From positions 202,175,810-202,239,809 of the forward strand of contig JARDYH010000002.1 in assembly GCA_029215795.1 (NCBI GenBank): a stretch of DNA of 64,000 nucleotides. Reading direction: 5' to 3'. This document shows positions 44,150 through 54,450 of this stretch, in pieces. How positions within the stretch are numbered: position 1 is the stretch's first letter; every line of letters starts with the position of its first letter. The notes beneath the pieces were generated by a model that saw nothing but the letters and a program-made list of their open reading frames with translations, was not told the origin of the DNA and made no database searches. The translations under genes and the position numbers were made by a program. The stretch is from Anniella stebbinsi (lineage: Eukaryota; Chordata; Lepidosauria; Squamata; Anniellidae).

Positions 44150-44275
44150 ATGTGTTAACATCTTTTAGACTATTTTTATTATTGTATTTTGTATTTTTAT
44201 GAATTGTTGAAAACTGCCCAGAGAGCTTCGGCTATGGGGTGGCATAGAAATGTAATAAATCAATAAATGTTTTAA
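44150..44275 (+). mobile_element. L2 LINE 3' tail
   Basis: CCCAGAGAGCTTCGGCTATG, GGGTGGCATAGAAATGTAAT and an AAATCAATAAATG tail. Same terminus as at 6808 and 38361. Confidence 0.75.
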
Positions 44276-44339
44276 GGATGTTTTTAGGATGTTTTAGGAT
44301 TTTTTATGCAGTTTTAATAATATGTGTCATGTTTTAATC

Positions 44340-44407
44340 AGTTTTATGTATTTTATCATGTTGTTGTTCCCTGCCTCGATCCAGACGGAGAGGTGGGTAA
44401 GAAATTA

Positions 44408-44446
<39 letters not shown>

Positions 44447-44447
44447 A
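44340..44447 (+). mobile_element. LINE 3' tail with (ATT)n
   Basis: 'ttgttccctgcctcgatccagacggagaggtgggtaagaaatta' runs into about 12 ATT units (44408-44445). This is a LINE-type 3' end with a microsatellite tail, different in sequence from the L2 tails around it. Confidence 0.5.
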
Positions 44448-44451
44448 ATAA

Positions 44452-44530
44452 ACCTTCTTCAACCTCATGCCCTGCAGATGAGTAGGACTGCAAGTCCCAT
44501 TACTGCAGGGCACCAGGCTGGAGAAGACTG
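44452..44530. mobile_element. Short hAT-derived palindromic fragment
   Basis: CTTCTTCAACCTCATGCCCT and its near complement AGGGCACCAGGCTGGAGAAG flank GACTGCAAGTCCCAT. The layout matches the palindromic hAT MITE at 62532 but the termini are incomplete. Confidence 0.45.
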
Positions 44531-44803
44531 GTTTACAGCATGATCTGAACTATATCTAACTTGGACGAAGCTCTGCCGATTTCAGTGAGGCATGCTTCCA
44601 AGCAGGCATTTGTTGAATTACAGTCCTAAGAGGAGTATTTTTAATACCAAGATTTATTATGGGAAAGAAGAAAAAAAAAACCACAAATCTAACTGTATCA
44701 ATACAACATATGGTTCTTTTCAAATTAGAGCCACAATATTATATATACACAAAGGGTGTAGAATGATTCTAAACAGTAAACAAGGAACTGGCTTGAATTA
44801 GAT

Positions 44804-45158
44804 CAGGGGCGGAGGACGTATTTCAGCTGTGGGCTTGATACAGTTTTGGAGAAGCTCCCAGGGGCTATGTTCTAGTTGTGGGTGGGGCCCAAAATACCCC
44901 CCCCCCCCAATACACACACACAAAATCCCAGCATGTTGTAGCTTAAAGCTTTTACTGCCAGTAACTGAGCTTTAGAAGATGTAGTTCAACCTTTTTAGAA
45001 TGGGACAAAGCCTAGGAAACTGCCCAATTATTGTTGGTTGGGAGAAAGAGAGTGGGGCATGGGGGAGGGTGCATAGCCATCTAGAGAACCCTGGAGGTCT
45101 GGATTGGGACCCCAGGAGGTCTGGATAGGGACCTTAGGCCTGAGGTTCCCCACTCCTG
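44804..45158. mobile_element. hAT-type MITE (355 bp)
   Basis: Left end CAGGGGCGGAGGACG; right end, reversed, CAGGAGTGGGGAACC. The flanks AATTAGAT (44796-44803) and AACTAGAT (45159-45166) are an 8-bp duplication with one mismatch. It contains a C-run at about 44899-44908 and a CA run. No coding. Its length equals that of the B elements by coincidence; the sequence is unrelated. Confidence 0.8.
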
Positions 45159-45191
45159 AACTAGATTAATTAAACAATGACTTTGATAATT

Positions 45192-45716
45192 GATGATGTG
45201 TGGGAGACACCAGAATAGTCTCTTGATGTTGTTTGTTGGGATTGGGGAGTTGAAGTCGAGGGAAGCAGGTTGTGCTCCACACCAAGCTCCAAGGTTTTAA
45301 CCTTTTAATCTTTTTAACTAGTGCACCTTTTTAATTTTTTAGCTTTTTAACCTCTTTATCAAGAGATTGGTGCTCTCCCTCATGCCTGGGAGTTGTTTAT
45401 TGCCTGAAAGAACAGAAAAATAACAAAGCATGGAACCACTCTCCCCCCCCTCCGAGCGAAAAGTGGCAGCAATCTAATCAGCAAAACAAACAGCAGAAAG
45501 ATCGTAAAACATCAGTGAGAACGCCAATAGCTGCTTAGAATATCTTAAGCTGCAAGCAGTAGGTTAACAACTGAAGGAGCTGCGATTAGCCGGACCTCCA
45601 AAGATATCCTGAGCTCAAACTAATATACCTGCAGACACTGAATAAGCAGACTGGGCCACCATTCTCAATCACGCCACGACAGAGGAAGGAACTTCCCAGC
45701 TGTGGTTTCGTTAGCT
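45192..45716 (+). promoter_or_regulatory. LINE 5' UTR, presumed internal promoter
   Basis: About 525 bases between the TSD and the first ORF1-frame ATG contain several TTTTTAA-type runs (45297-45360) and no obvious TATA box. Full-length LINEs carry their own promoter here; no specific element could be assigned. Confidence 0.4.
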
Positions 45717-48028
45717 ATGCCAAACTCTCAAGGGAGGAAACCTGATACCCATAGTCCGTTATACTCACTGGTGAGTATAGTTCTTTCAGTAGAATTTTCA
45801 GCTCCAGCGTTGTATTTAATCAGAATGGTTCACACTAGGATTGGGTATAAAGAAAAGGGACTCCCTCTACTTTTAGAAGATGTAACAAAGTATGTAAAAA
45901 GCCATAAACAGCTTAAAATTACAAATTTCTTCCCCACTAAGGATGAGGCATTGTCTGAGTCTGCCCCAAGCCTTTTAACTAACCCTAACCCGGCAACTAA
46001 TTCCTATGAAGAAACTGCAATGGACTGGTCTCTCGGCCCCTACTGTTTAATGAGGTTGGGAGACCATGAGAAAATGGAGGAGTATAATCACAGCTTGGAC
46101 ATGGAATTAAGGGAGGTGGAGAGAGAGCGGCCCAGTGAGAGATCTGAGAGAAGCCCAGGGCCCCCACATCCTCACCTGGGCTTAAAGGCAGTATTCCAGC
46201 AGCTTCCCCCCTGCAGCCCAGCAGCGGTGAAAACATAACAGAACTCTCCACAAAATGCAGTGTAGACTCAAATTATGTGTTCCATGCTCTAGGCCTCCTT
46301 TTGGACTCCCATTATGAAAAAAATGGGAGACTACTGCAGGCCTGGGGGGAGGAATTAGTCCTAATAAAAAAGTTCCTTTCAGAGTCTAAAGACCTGCTAA
46401 CTACGCTGACGATAATTACGAAAGGGACAGCGAACCCCAGCCCTCACACACTCCCAAATTTAATAAAAAATTCGGCCCCAGATCTCAATGACAAACTCCC
46501 CATTCCAGCGCCAACGGAAAACCAGCCTCGGCGCATAGGTGATGAGGAACGTTCATCTACTCCAGCAAAAATGGGTATGACAGCAAGGGACAAAAAAGCT
46601 AAATACTGCAGAGATAAGCAGGACAATGTCGACGAGCCACACAAGCACCTGCCTAAGAGGGTAACTGCCAGACAGGAGAAAAAAATAAAAAAGCTGAAGA
46701 TTAAGCCCACTATAAGATCCCACCCAAGAATGAATTATGGAAGATTATTCAATATTCTCGAAAAGGCTGATAATAAAAATAAACCTGTTAGGTTAAGGAA
46801 TAGAAACAGAAATAGAAAAGAAACAAAAAAATCATCATTGGAAGTTAAGACCTGCAGCACTCAGGAGAGCCTAAGAAACACTACAATTAATACGCCTAAG
46901 AGTATCCCGCAAGAATCGCTTAATCTCAACTATGAAACAAGTGAGGCTATCCAACAACCTACCAATCGTACAAAAGCAGAACTGAAAATGTCCAACCCAG
47001 AAGGTGAAATACACTGGCTCCTACAACGAAACCCTAGGTCATTGGTTATATCTAACTTCCCAAAACCTAAAGGAGTGGTATCACAACCTGACCGAATTAG
47101 ACACCTTATTGCAACTCTAGCCGAGTCTGCCCAAATCAGGCTTTTGCACTCTGAAGTTGTGGGAATAGAATATCTCTACTACAACTACAGAGGTATGCTG
47201 GTTAGGAGACATTTTGTCAACTTGGCCCCTCCGACCAGAATGGGTTTCAGAGGTCCCTATAAGATGCTCGGCGGGATCACAAGGCCGAGCATACAGCCTA
47301 ACTCCTGTAACAGTCCTAGATCAATCACACGCCATAAAAGGAATTCCAAACCCACTTCGAGCCTGCTAGTCCAAACTGTTGATGACACTGTCTGTATCGA
47401 GGACAGCACTGAGACCAAAGCGAGTGCAGCACAAGACTTACTCCAAGAGGAAATCCAACTTCTTAACAGCTTTGAGGCCTTATCTGCCAAAGAACAACAG
47501 AGGATTTTGACTAGATTGGAGGGTCTGAAAGATCTACTACTAGCTAAGGCAAAGAACAGTAACTCCAAGGGAATATCAGAAATTAGAAGCTTAGAATCAG
47601 TCCCAGATCTCGAACTGGACGGCTCATCAAACGGCATGGAGAACACCCAACCCAACATCATTAACCCTCCACAAGATGAGCCTTCATCCGCTCCAATAGA
47701 CAATTTAACAATTCATCGGGCAATAGTAACCACCTGCCAAGTCCACCAGTCTACAGCTAGCCTCCCAAATAGTAAAACCGTAGGGGAGGAAGAAGCGGAC
47801 AATTACAGGAACTCTAGAGGTAGAAGATCCAACACCACCAACACTAATCTAAATACTTACCCAAGTACTCATTTAAGATCAGCGTATACTATAGTGGACG
47901 GCAGCTCCGACGGCCCTCCATTTTCTTATATGCATAATATGGACCAAAGCAAGCAACCGGGAAGACATTTAAACGGATGCATTATGGTCAATAAGAGGGG
48001 GGGCAATTGGACTCAATTGTCGAATTAA
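45702..48028 (+). pseudogene. LINE ORF1, one frameshift
   Basis: The N-terminal part is open at 45702-46238 (likely start ATG 45717 or 45825). The downstream frame is open to TAA at 48028, 583 codons from 46277 and open further upstream. One shift near 46150-46210 separates them. The protein is Lys/Arg- and Asn-rich, with basic runs around 46660-46850 (for example RQEKKIKKLKIK, RLRNRNRNRKE), fitting an RNA-binding role. A patch near 47020-47260 (SLVISNFPKPKGV, LIATLAESAQIRLLHSEVVG, VNLAPPTRMGFRGPYKML) looks like a folded domain. No CCHC knuckle or L1-type coiled coil is seen. Confidence 0.75.
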
Positions 48029-48033
48029 ACTGA

Positions 48034-51000
48034 CTAACCACTACCCGCGGCAGCACAATACTTAAGTTCCTCTCATGGAATATAGCTGGATGGGGCCCCA
48101 AGGATAACGATCCCAGCCTACATAAATATCTCGCAGGATTTGATATAATATTATTACAGGAAACCTGGGCCTGCGATGAGATTTATTTAAACAGATTTGT
48201 CTCACACTGCCTACCTGCACTCCGAAATAAGGGGAAAGGAAGGAACAGCCAGGGTTTGGCGGTATTAATTTCAACGGCTCTGGAAGTTGGAATAACTCAA
48301 CTCCATTCCCATGAGTCCTTGATACAGGCTTTTCACATCATCTTGGGCTCCTCAAGGCTCGCGCTGTTGCTCTGCAATTTCTATTTTCCTCCAGTGACTG
48401 GCAAAGAAGCTACACAGGAGGTCTGGCTGAAAGAGGAAAGTTTTTTAATGGACCTGATGGTCAAATACCCAACTGCGTTACCAATACTGCGACTTCAATG
48501 CCAGAACCAGTAATTTCTCAGCACCTCCATCAAAGGGCTCTCAGGGGCATGACGCATCTAAAACATCATCGATTGATGTAACCCACCATTCTAAAGATGG
48601 ATACGTTAATACTGCTGGCCACTGCCTGCTACAGATGATAGACAGAAACAACCTAATCATTTTAAATGGCAGCTTTGATAAAGATCAGCAAGGAGAATTC
48701 ACCTGTACCCCTTCCAGGGGTTCCAGTGTGATTGATTATTTCATCCTCCATAACCAGCTACAAAATACTGTCGAACATTTCTGTGTGGCCATTTCACTGG
48801 ATAGTGACCACCGTCTGCTGGAGTTGGCACTGGCTCTGACAGGGCCCTTTCATCTGAAAATATGCAGTCCATTACCAGCTAACATCCAAACCTCTACTAA
48901 CACAATAAAGGTCAGGTGGACGCAGGAGACGGCCGATATTTTTGCCCAAAAATCAAAAGCCGAATGTTATCTTAAGTACACTAGCATAATAGTGGCTACA
49001 CAATCCACAGAACAGTCTATAGAAGCTTATGAGACAATGATCCAAGAAATAACCGATGCTTTACAGTCTAAAGTCCACAAGTTAGGGCCCAAGCATTCAA
49101 GCAAAAACTGGTTTGACAGAGAGTGCATCGAAACAAGAAAGAGGCTTCACACTGTGTATGCTGCTTGTCGCCAGAACAATGAACAACAACTCCCAGATAT
49201 CTATTATGACCTAAAAAAAGACTTACAAAAAGCTTCTTAGAAGGAAGAAGTATGAAGCGGACCGGGAGTCATGGCAATTGCTAATAGTGGCCTCAATTAC
49301 CAAAAATAACAAAGCCTTCTGGCAAATAGTGGCGAGCGCAACAAGAAATGGGTGCGGGACTACGCCCAACCAAATAGCAGCACTAACCTGGGAAGACCAC
49401 TTCAAATCTGTATTTAACAAAGTCCCCGAGCAAAAATCCTGCCTTTCTATCGAGCCTAATGTACCGACATGGCCAGAAGTAGATCTCTCCTTAATCGAGA
49501 AACTGATTCTCAAATTAAAGGCCGGCAAGGCTCCTGGCCTGGACGGACTCAGTAATGATTTACTAAAGAGCAATCCAAGGTGGTGGGCATCATTTTTAGC
49601 CCCTCTTTTCACAAAGATAAATAACTCGGGACAAATATCCCCACTCTGGCGGAAAGCAGTGATAATACCAATCTACAAAAAAGGCCCCAGAAAAGACCCA
49701 AGCAACTATAGACCAATCAGCTTACTATCAGTTGTAGGCAAGATCTACGCTAGCCACTTAAACATGAAATTGCGAGAATGGATCACTGATAAAAACATCT
49801 TGGGGCAAGAACAGATTGGCTTTCAACCAGGGAGTTCTACTAATGACCATTGTCTTACCCTGCTGCATCTGGCACTCAAATATACCAACACTAAAGGAGG
49901 CAAACTCTTCTGCGCCTTTATCGACCTAAAGGCTGCATTTGACTCGATACCACGGGCACGCCTATGGTCCAAGCTGGAGAAATTTAAAATTGTGGGCAGG
50001 CTACTATTTTTGATAAAATCATTGTACTTCGATTCCTCAGCCCAAGTCCGCTGTGGCACTCAGGGTCAGGTCACTAACGAACTTACCCTCTCACAAGGAG
50101 TTAGACAGAGCTGTGTGCTGGCCCCATCTCTCTTCAATCTCTATCTGGTGGATCTCCCCACTTGGCTAGCCCCAGTCCAATCTCACCCCCCCAAATTAGG
50201 TCACTTTAGAGTGAATCTTCTTCTCTACGCCGATGATGCGGTCCTGGTTTCCCAGACACGCCTAGGCCTTAGAAGATTGCTCAACAGCTTTGCAGAATAC
50301 TGTGAGGCTAGTGAACTTTCTTGGTCTTTTCCAAGAAAAAAGCCCGTTTCTCTTGGAAAATGGGCGGGCAGAGAGTCGACCAAGTCGATTGCATCAAATA
50401 TCTTGGGTTATGGTTCCAGGAGAATTTAGGCTGGAAAACGCACATAGATTACATTAAAGAAAAAGCTGAGCAGTCAATGGGAGCGATATGTCGCTTCTTC
50501 TATCAAAAGGGAGGAAGATTCTTACTGTCGGCAATCAGAATATTCAGAGTTAAATCAGTTGCCCAAATATTATTCGGGGCACCAATATGGTTCCCCTTGA
50601 ACAAGGGCTCGATTGAAGGCATACAGACGTCATACTTAAGGCTCTTATTCGGTACCCCCAGATGTGTAGCGGGGGCGGTTGTCAATTTAGAAGCGGGTCT
50701 ATCCTCCCTGGGCTCTACAGCTTGGACCCAAGCAATACAATATTGGCTCAGACTGTACCACGGCCTCACCAATTCTTTAGTGTCACAGGTTCTCCTGGAC
50801 ACCCAAGTTTCTCAGTGGGTGAAAGCGATAGCCCAGAAGACCAACTCGCTAGGACTCCCTCTCCCTTTTCTACTTAGCTCGGATGTTCGAGTAGCTAAGA
50901 GAATTGTGAACCAAAGATTGAAAGATATAGACCTCCAGGAGATGAGGGGAAATGCCCAAGGCCCATGCTCCCCACACTCTTTAGAACTACCAAGTTTGGA

Positions 51001-51370
51001 CGGCAGAGAGGGAATGGACTACCTGAAGTGGCTAATAGTGCCCAAATACAGGAGAGCCTTCTCTCTAGCAAGATTCAATGCCCTCCCCTCGAACTTAATG
51101 TTAGGAAGGTTCAAGAAAATACCAATCGAAGAGAGAGTTTGCCCTTGTAACAAGGTAGAGGTTGAGTCTGTCGAACATATGATGTTGGAGTGTATCTTCT
51201 ACAGAGACAACAGGATCTCAATAATTGGCCCAATAATCAAAGATATTGCAGGGAAAAAGTCGCATGAAATAGTAACCTTTTTACTACAGGGCAAGGACAA
51301 ATACATCACAACTCAGGTAGCTAAATTCATTCATAACATACTAGCCAGCAGAGCTCAATTACTAACATAA
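48034..51370 (+). pseudogene. LINE ORF2: endonuclease and reverse transcriptase, frame-broken
   Basis: Domains in order: APE endonuclease N-terminus (FLSWNIAGWGP, IILLQETWA at about 48061-48180); the DFNART motif near 48491, after a frameshift; the APE C-terminus SDHRLLELAL (about 48810); RT motifs GKAPGLDGLS, YRPISLLSVVGK, FIDLKAAFDSIP (motif A), SQGVRQSCVLAPSLFNLYL (motif B) and YADDAVLVS (catalytic YADD, about 50225); then a C-terminal CPCNKVEVESVEHMMLEC motif near 51139. The frame changes near 48490, 49240 and 50330. Catalytic residues are preserved, suggesting recent loss of function. No RNase H domain is recognised. Confidence 0.88.
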
Positions 51371-51504
51371 GCTGAATTTAGACCTAATGCACCTTTCCCC
51401 TTAAATTATTTTATATTTGAAATATAATATTATTTGTACTGATGTGTTCTATGTTTTTCTGGCTACACGGCCGCATTAAAGGAATTGAATTGACTTTGAT
51501 AATT

Positions 51505-51620
51505 ACATTCTTCCCTTTCCTTTCTACCCTTTTGATAACATTTTAAATAGCTACTATGAATCATCATTGCATTATGGATTGTCAGTCTAAAACTTCAACT
51601 ACCAGTCTCCAACATTAGAA
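51505..51620. other. Spacer between LINE and MITE
   Basis: AT-rich, no feature recognised. Confidence 0.4.
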
Positions 51621-51623
51621 AAT

Positions 51624-52165
51624 GACTGCGTTCGGACAACACATTAAGCAACTGGGGGGGGGGGGAACAATTGTCAGTTGTGATGCTTATTGTGTTGTGT
51701 GGAGGGTTACACGCCGCTCACAAACTACTGACGATATGCTATTCTTGTTTCTCTCAGAAACAAGCCAGTTGTTTCTGAGAGAAACAACTGGCTTGCAAGT
51801 TATTTAGCTCGAAGCCAGTTGTTTAAAGTGTTGTGTGGAGGGATGAGTGTGTTAATGGCGTGTGGTGAGTGGGTTAAAACACAAGCCCATAGAGGCAGGC
51901 GGCAAGAGCGACCAAAGCGGCGGCTGCCACTCCGCTACAACTGGTGCAACTTGCAGAGGCTGCTGGGATAGAACTGGGAGGACTGAGGGAGGGGGGAGGG
52001 GGGCTGTGTCAGTCAAATGCTGGGTTGACTATTAGTCCACTCAATGGGAGCCCCAACCACCCACAGTTGTGTAGGAATATGTTGTGTGGGGAGAACCCAC
52101 AAAATAACCAACTGTGAGTTGGCTACTCAACCCACCATTGACTAATGTGTTGTCCGAATGCAGCC
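51624..52165 (+). mobile_element. C-family MITE, copy 3 (542 bp), TSD AAT
   Basis: Starts GACTGCGTTCGGACAACAC and ends TTGTCCGAATGCAGCC. AAT lies on both sides (51621-51623, 52166-52168). The interior is the reverse complement of copy 2 (TGAGTTGGCTACTCAACCCA, CAACTGGCTTGCAAG) with modest divergence and nearly the same length. A local duplication (GAAACAAGCCAGTTGTTTCT followed by GAGAGAAACAACTGGCTTG) makes an extra hairpin at about 51750-51800. Confidence 0.85.
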
Positions 52166-52168
52166 AAT

Positions 52169-53076
52169 GTGTATTGATTGATTCGGCTTTGAAGGACAGG
52201 ACTGGCTGAGAGGAATGTGGACTCTTTCTCCCACTGAATGAGCCAAAGTGGCAGCGCAGGGTTGGATTATATGTAATATGGAGTGCCTAACGACACATTC
52301 TGGCCTTGTTTACTTTAGTGTAAGTGTGTGCAGCTCTCATTTGGATTAGGACCGTGGCACTCCAGGAGAGGGAGATTTAAACTCCCCCCTTTTTGTCCTG
52401 AAATCCCATTCTCCCATGGAGGGATTAAAAAACCCCCCCAAAATACGTCTCCATTGGAATCAGTAAATAAGCCATCTTTTAGTCCGAGTCCGGCCCTAAC
52501 GCAAATACACACATAGGTTCTTTCTAATCCAATAAAGTGACCAGTGCCTGTTGTAAAAGCTGCATTCTAATTTATGCAGCATCACAGCTACATCAATGCT
52601 TGTTTTAATAAACATGAAAAGTATAGAGGGCAGATGTGCATCTCTAAATACGCTTTGGGACTCATGCCAGGGAAATGCAGCTAATTATGGCTCCCTGGTG
52701 GATGTCTGCAAGTGTTTTGGTACTGCATGTTTTTCCTTTGGACTTTACGTCTTTACCATAACAAATGCTCATCAAACTCTAGTGTAGTGGGGCTATTATG
52801 TACTGTGCCTCTTAGAACGATACAAAGCTTGGTTCTCAGGGTATGAGTGAAAATGCAAATAAGTGTGATTGATATTTCTCATAATTATAGTGTTTCACCA
52901 TCATTATTATGTTTTGGACATCTCTGCCAGAATACCAGTTTTGTGGGGAAAGGACTGGTGAGAAAGTCTAATGTTTCAAATTTTTTTGCAGACTTTTGTT
53001 TCTCACTAAACTTTGTCAGACAAAAACCTTGCTAAAACGAGGCTTAGGCTCACCCAACTTCCCCATGTGATGAGAC
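52169..53076. other. Anonymous DNA
   Basis: No supported gene or transposon boundary. Confidence 0.45.
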
Positions 53077-53079
53077 ATT

Positions 53080-53300
53080 GGCTGAATTCGGACGACACAA
53101 TGAGCAACTGGGGGTGGGAAACAATTGTCAGTTGTATTGACTATTGTGTCGTCTGAATGCTGCCATAGTCAACTCAGCGCTGATCCTAATCCACACCACG
53201 GTTGATTATTTATTACCATGTTGTGTGGGGAGTACCCCCTAGATGAACAACTGTAAAGTTATTACCCCACCATTGACTATCGTGTTGTCCGAATTCAGCC
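53080..53300. mobile_element. C-family MITE, copy 4 (221 bp, internally deleted), TSD ATT
   Basis: Starts GGCTGAATTCGGACGACAC and ends TTGTCCGAATTCAGCC. ATT lies on both sides (53077-53079, 53301-53303). It retains AACAATTGTCAGTTGTATTG on one side and ACCCCACCATTGACTAT on the other but lacks the central 300 bases of copies 2 and 3. The ends are the best preserved of the four copies. Confidence 0.85.
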
Positions 53301-53590
53301 ATTGTAGAGGCAATGCGTACCCAGGTTTGGTTTCTTTTACAGCAAGAGATCACTGGAGACACGTGGCATTTGTATTATGTTTGTGTTGATTTCACTGGAA
53401 CACAAACAATAGGTGTTGGAAATGAACAGTGAATAACATTTAATACAAAATACAAATTGCAAAGAGCACTTTTTATGAACATTCAACAAAAATAGTACCG
53501 TATATTAAAAATCGTGCTCAATCATTATTAAAACATGGGCCAAACGCGTTTTGAGAGAATGTCTTCAGTGAGCAGTTTTCTGAAAATATA
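53301..53590. other. Anonymous AT-rich DNA
   Basis: No feature recognised. Confidence 0.4.
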
Positions 53591-53591
53591 C

Positions 53592-53632
<41 letters not shown>

Positions 53633-53633
53633 G
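53591..53633. repeat. (AAT)n microsatellite
   Basis: About 14 uninterrupted trinucleotide units. Confidence 0.95.
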
Positions 53634-53739
53634 TACCTTGGATAGAGGGGCAGGAATTGCAATGTTAACTAATAAAATATTGTAAGGAGTAAATAAGACC
53701 CCACTTCATAGCCACAGACATAGCCCTGCATGCCCAGAG

Positions 53740-54450
53740 GTTGGTAGCTTACAGAGCTCAACACCTGTCTCTCACTCTGGGTCTCTGACAACTTGGACAG
53801 CATTGACCATTAAGGAACTTTAAACTGTCCTTCTGGTGCCATCCTGTCCAAGCCTCTAAACTTACTACACCAGTATTGCTTGCACTTTGGATAAGATTGA
53901 TATGGAAGCCATGAAGTCCCAAGCTGGAGCTCCAGAATGCATCAGCATGGAAATCGAAGGCGCCAAGAACTACCATCCTGCATCCTTCCAATATTAGGCT
54001 CAAGTTCACCTCCATGAGCTCAGACAGAGAGGCTGCTGGAAAGTAGGGTGGGCAGTACACCAGCAGCATCCTCAATCAGTGTCATTGGCCCAAGACCAGG
54101 TGCAATGCAATCCATCATGGCCAGTCCAAGGTGGAATGGTTTCCTGGGAAGACAGATGTAGGTCCTATAGACTACGATGACTCCCCTTGCCCTCTAGTCT
54201 ATGTAGGTGCTGAACCAAGGACCTGGGTGGGTAGAGTTGGGTAAAATCAGCACTGCGCAGTTCACCAACCAAGTCTCAGTAATACACTCCTGATTAAATT
54301 GTGAATGAGTGCAAATGTTATTGTGGACTGACTTGCAATATTAAGGGGTGCTGGTTTCATTAGATAATGAGTGTAGGTAAGTAAGGAAGCACATATTGGC
54401 CCCTTGATTGAAGCTGTCTTCCCTCCCGCCAACCAGTTAATTAGGCTCAA
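53740..54450 (-). pseudogene. L2-type LINE endonuclease-domain fragment
   Basis: Minus-strand frames give, after an upstream broken part, LLVYCPPYFPAASLSELMEV and LILEGCRMVVLGAFDFHADA, which parallel the L2 endonuclease region where a 'vYRPP' segment is followed by a 'LVLGDFN' motif. The catalytic GDFN is changed to GAFD. It is an ancient relic without RT. Confidence 0.55.

Larger units (their letters stand above)
45192..51490 (+). mobile_element. Full-length APE-type LINE (6.3 kb), TSD TGACTTTGATAATT
   Basis: The exact 14-bp duplication TGACTTTGATAATT (45178-45191 and 51491-51504) delimits a complete insertion. It has a 5' UTR of about 0.5-0.6 kb, ORF1, ORF2 with endonuclease, reverse transcriptase and a C-terminal Cys/His motif, and a 3' UTR of about 120 bases ending AAAGGAATTGAAT with no poly(A). 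ORF2 has three or more frameshifts, so this copy is inactive. The clade is uncertain: it is not L1, L2 or CR1; I-group (Ingi/Vingi-like) is my best guess. Confidence 0.9.
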
